Part shown: piece by piece, positions 27,910 through 29,021 of the stretch | Position numbering within the stretch: the stretch's first letter is position 1 | How the letters are laid out: every line of letters begins with the position of its first letter | Virus record (IMG/VR): IMGVR_UViG_3300017963_000632 | Location: 1 to 29,021 of that record | From: a virus | Reading direction: 5' to 3' (one strand) | DNA: 29,021 nucleotides | Made by a program: the position numbers and the translations under genes | Notes under the pieces: model-generated | What the model was told of the DNA's origin: nothing | Seen by the model: the letters and a program-made list of their open reading frames with translations, nothing else | Database searches by the model: none

Positions 27910-28379
27910 TGGACATGGAATCGGAACCCTCGTTGGGCCAAAAAATCATTTTGACGGTACGCGGAACGGACGACGAACGGCAAAAATTGTCGCGGTCGGC
28001 TGACATGGTCCATTTGTCGGGCAACGCGTACGCCCGTTTGCGGTTGGGGTTGTCACAACCCGAAGACGTCGACGGCGGCGGCGATTTTGTCGAATTACGG
28101 CAAGCGTTGATTGCGGCCAAATCCGACGCGCTGTTGAATTGCAAACGGGTAAACGACGGCCGCGAAACGGTAACCCGGGCGGTCGCGCGGTTGAAACGGA
28201 TCGACGACCGTTTGGACGACGCGTTGATTAAAATTGGCGGGATGTCGGACCGGGCGCAAACGGTCGAACAAATCCGGGATTTACGGACGTTGCGGTCCGA
28301 CATCGCAACGGCGGCATCGTTGGCCCGGGAAGCGTTGGACGTCGCCCGCGAGGCGGCGGCGTCATTGGCGGGCGATTGA
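27909..28379 (+). CDS. Hypothetical coiled-coil protein, 156 aa
   Basis: Not recognised. TAATG overlap with the upstream stop and GGAGG upstream. The N-terminal part (IILTVRGTDDERQKLSRSAD then MVHLSGNAYARLRLGL) looks like a ribbon-helix-helix-like opening (a strand, then two helices), which would suit a DNA-binding regulator; the C-terminal half (VTRAVARLKRIDDRLDDALI and on) is a long coiled coil. The RHH reading is tentative. Confidence 0.6.
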   Translation: MDMESEPSLGQKIILTVRGTDDERQKLSRSADMVHLSGNAYARLRLGLSQPEDVDGGGDFVELRQALIAAKSDALLNCKRVNDGRETVTRAVARLKRIDDRLDDALIKIGGMSDRAQTVEQIRDLRTLRSDIATAASLAREALDVAREAAASLAGD

Positions 28380-28412
28380 TCGGTTGGTAATTTCAAAACG
28401 GGAGATTTGAAA

Positions 28413-28949
28413 ATGGGCACGTACGTTTACAACATGCGGAAACGGCGTCGGAAATTGCGATTTGCGGACGGGATCGTCGAGGCGAACCAATACGATTATT
28501 CGTACAAAGAATGGTGGTCCGCGCCGTTCGATTCGCCGACCGAACGCCGCCGGGAATTCATCCGATCCAATTGCCAACGAACGGCCGACCGGGCATGGTC
28601 GGAAACGGATCACGCGGCGGTTGTATTGGGGGATTTTTCCGACGGCGACCCCGTATATTCGGACGTTACGTCGCCCGTTTGGGTTGATTGCAACGATTTC
28701 CCGGGCCGGTTGATTGGATTTATTCGCCGGGTTCGGTCGCGGTTGGACGTCGTTGGGGCGTCCAAATGGGAACCATGTACGCGGGGCGATGCGCCGATTT
28801 GGCGTCGGTATGTCGTTATGGGCGGCGTTCGGGTCGAGGAAACCATTGCCCGCGACCCCCGCGACAAAACGTCGCTTTGGTCGGTCCCGGGCGGCCGGTT
28901 TCATGGGTTGGCCAAATTGGCGATCGACCGCGAGGAATGCGTATATTGA
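28413..28949 (+). CDS. Hypothetical protein, 178 aa
   Basis: Not recognised. AACGGGAG lies about 9 bases before the ATG. The protein starts basic (MGTYVYNMRKRRRKLRF), has Trp/Tyr-rich segments (YDYSYKEWWSAPFDS), and an RRYVVMGGVRVEETIARDPR stretch towards the end. No cysteine cluster, membrane helix or known active-site motif was found. Confidence 0.65.
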   Translation: MGTYVYNMRKRRRKLRFADGIVEANQYDYSYKEWWSAPFDSPTERRREFIRSNCQRTADRAWSETDHAAVVLGDFSDGDPVYSDVTSPVWVDCNDFPGRLIGFIRRVRSRLDVVGASKWEPCTRGDAPIWRRYVVMGGVRVEETIARDPRDKTSLWSVPGGRFHGLAKLAIDREECVY

Positions 28950-28964
28950 CCCCGGCGACCGGCG

Positions 28965-28994
28965 TTGACCCGTTCGGCGATGTTCGGCGATAAT
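28965..28994 (+). promoter_or_regulatory. Possible promoter at the window end
   Basis: TTGACC (28965-28970), an 18-base spacer and GATAAT (28989-28994) follow the last gene; GTTCGGCGAT occurs twice in tandem across the spacer. The gene it would serve lies beyond the window. Confidence 0.45.
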
Positions 28995-29021
28995 CGGCGC
29001 CGGTTGTATTTCCAAAATTAC

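Noticed and set aside
1-29021. Insertion sequence, transposase, integrase or attachment site
   Set aside because: No transposase or recombinase motif, terminal inverted repeat or tRNA-derived att site was found on either strand by reading.

Overview
The window looks like the early/middle region of a tailed bacteriophage genome, or of a closely related prophage or plasmid. All of the roughly 45 genes I accept are on the + strand, tightly packed, often overlapping by ATGA or TAATG, and most are preceded by a GGGAG/GGAGG ribosome binding site. No capsid, tail, portal, terminase, integrase or endolysin gene was recognised. The host is uncertain. A Ycf46-like AAA+ ATPase together with DUF1257 and DUF2997 proteins, and a secreted trypsin-like protease with collagen-like GXY stretches, make Planctomycetota a reasonable guess (inference, not shown by the sequence).

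Layout. 1-2550: a 5'-truncated glycosyltransferase-like gene, small unknown genes, a zinc-ribbon protein and a SAM methyltransferase. 2552-5750: a recombination block with a RecE/PDDEXK-like exonuclease, a probable single-strand annealing protein with an AT-hook, and a terminator. 5784-8278: a replication block with a DnaD/replisome-organiser-like protein whose gene contains six 11-bp iterons (likely origin), followed by DnaB helicase. 8295-13591: accessory nucleic-acid genes (PDDEXK-like, DUF5131/Gp37-Gp68, zinc-finger protein, RusA-like resolvase, HNH-like nuclease). 13667-17244: an envelope block with a membrane coiled-coil protein, the secreted protease, a distinct 95-aa protein, a Glu-Pro-repeat membrane protein and a holin-like protein. 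17341-25799: the most unusual block, with a Ycf46-like ATPase whose AAA+ motifs appear circularly permuted, an HExxH protein, a large conserved unknown, a DUF1257 (Ycf35-like) protein, two DUF2997-like proteins and a methyltransferase-like protein. 25788-29021: an HTH regulator, a candidate small RNA and unknown small genes.

Two genome-wide signals stand out. (1) The dinucleotides AG and CT (reverse complements of each other) are almost eliminated. In 7201-7620 I count 2 AG and 1 CT, where about 25 of each would be expected. Codon choice depends on the next base in a way that minimises AG/CT, so this acts at DNA level and is not ordinary codon bias. Ribosome binding sites, some intergenic RNA-like stretches and the gene at 15724-16011 escape it. 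(2) A family of sigma70-like promoters, TTGnnn-16-TACAAT, has a conserved spacer and upstream box and recurs in front of operons at about 2.55, 10.9, 17.3, 20.9, 22.2, 25.8 and 27.0 kb. Factor-independent terminators usually precede these promoters. Together they divide the window into short transcription units.
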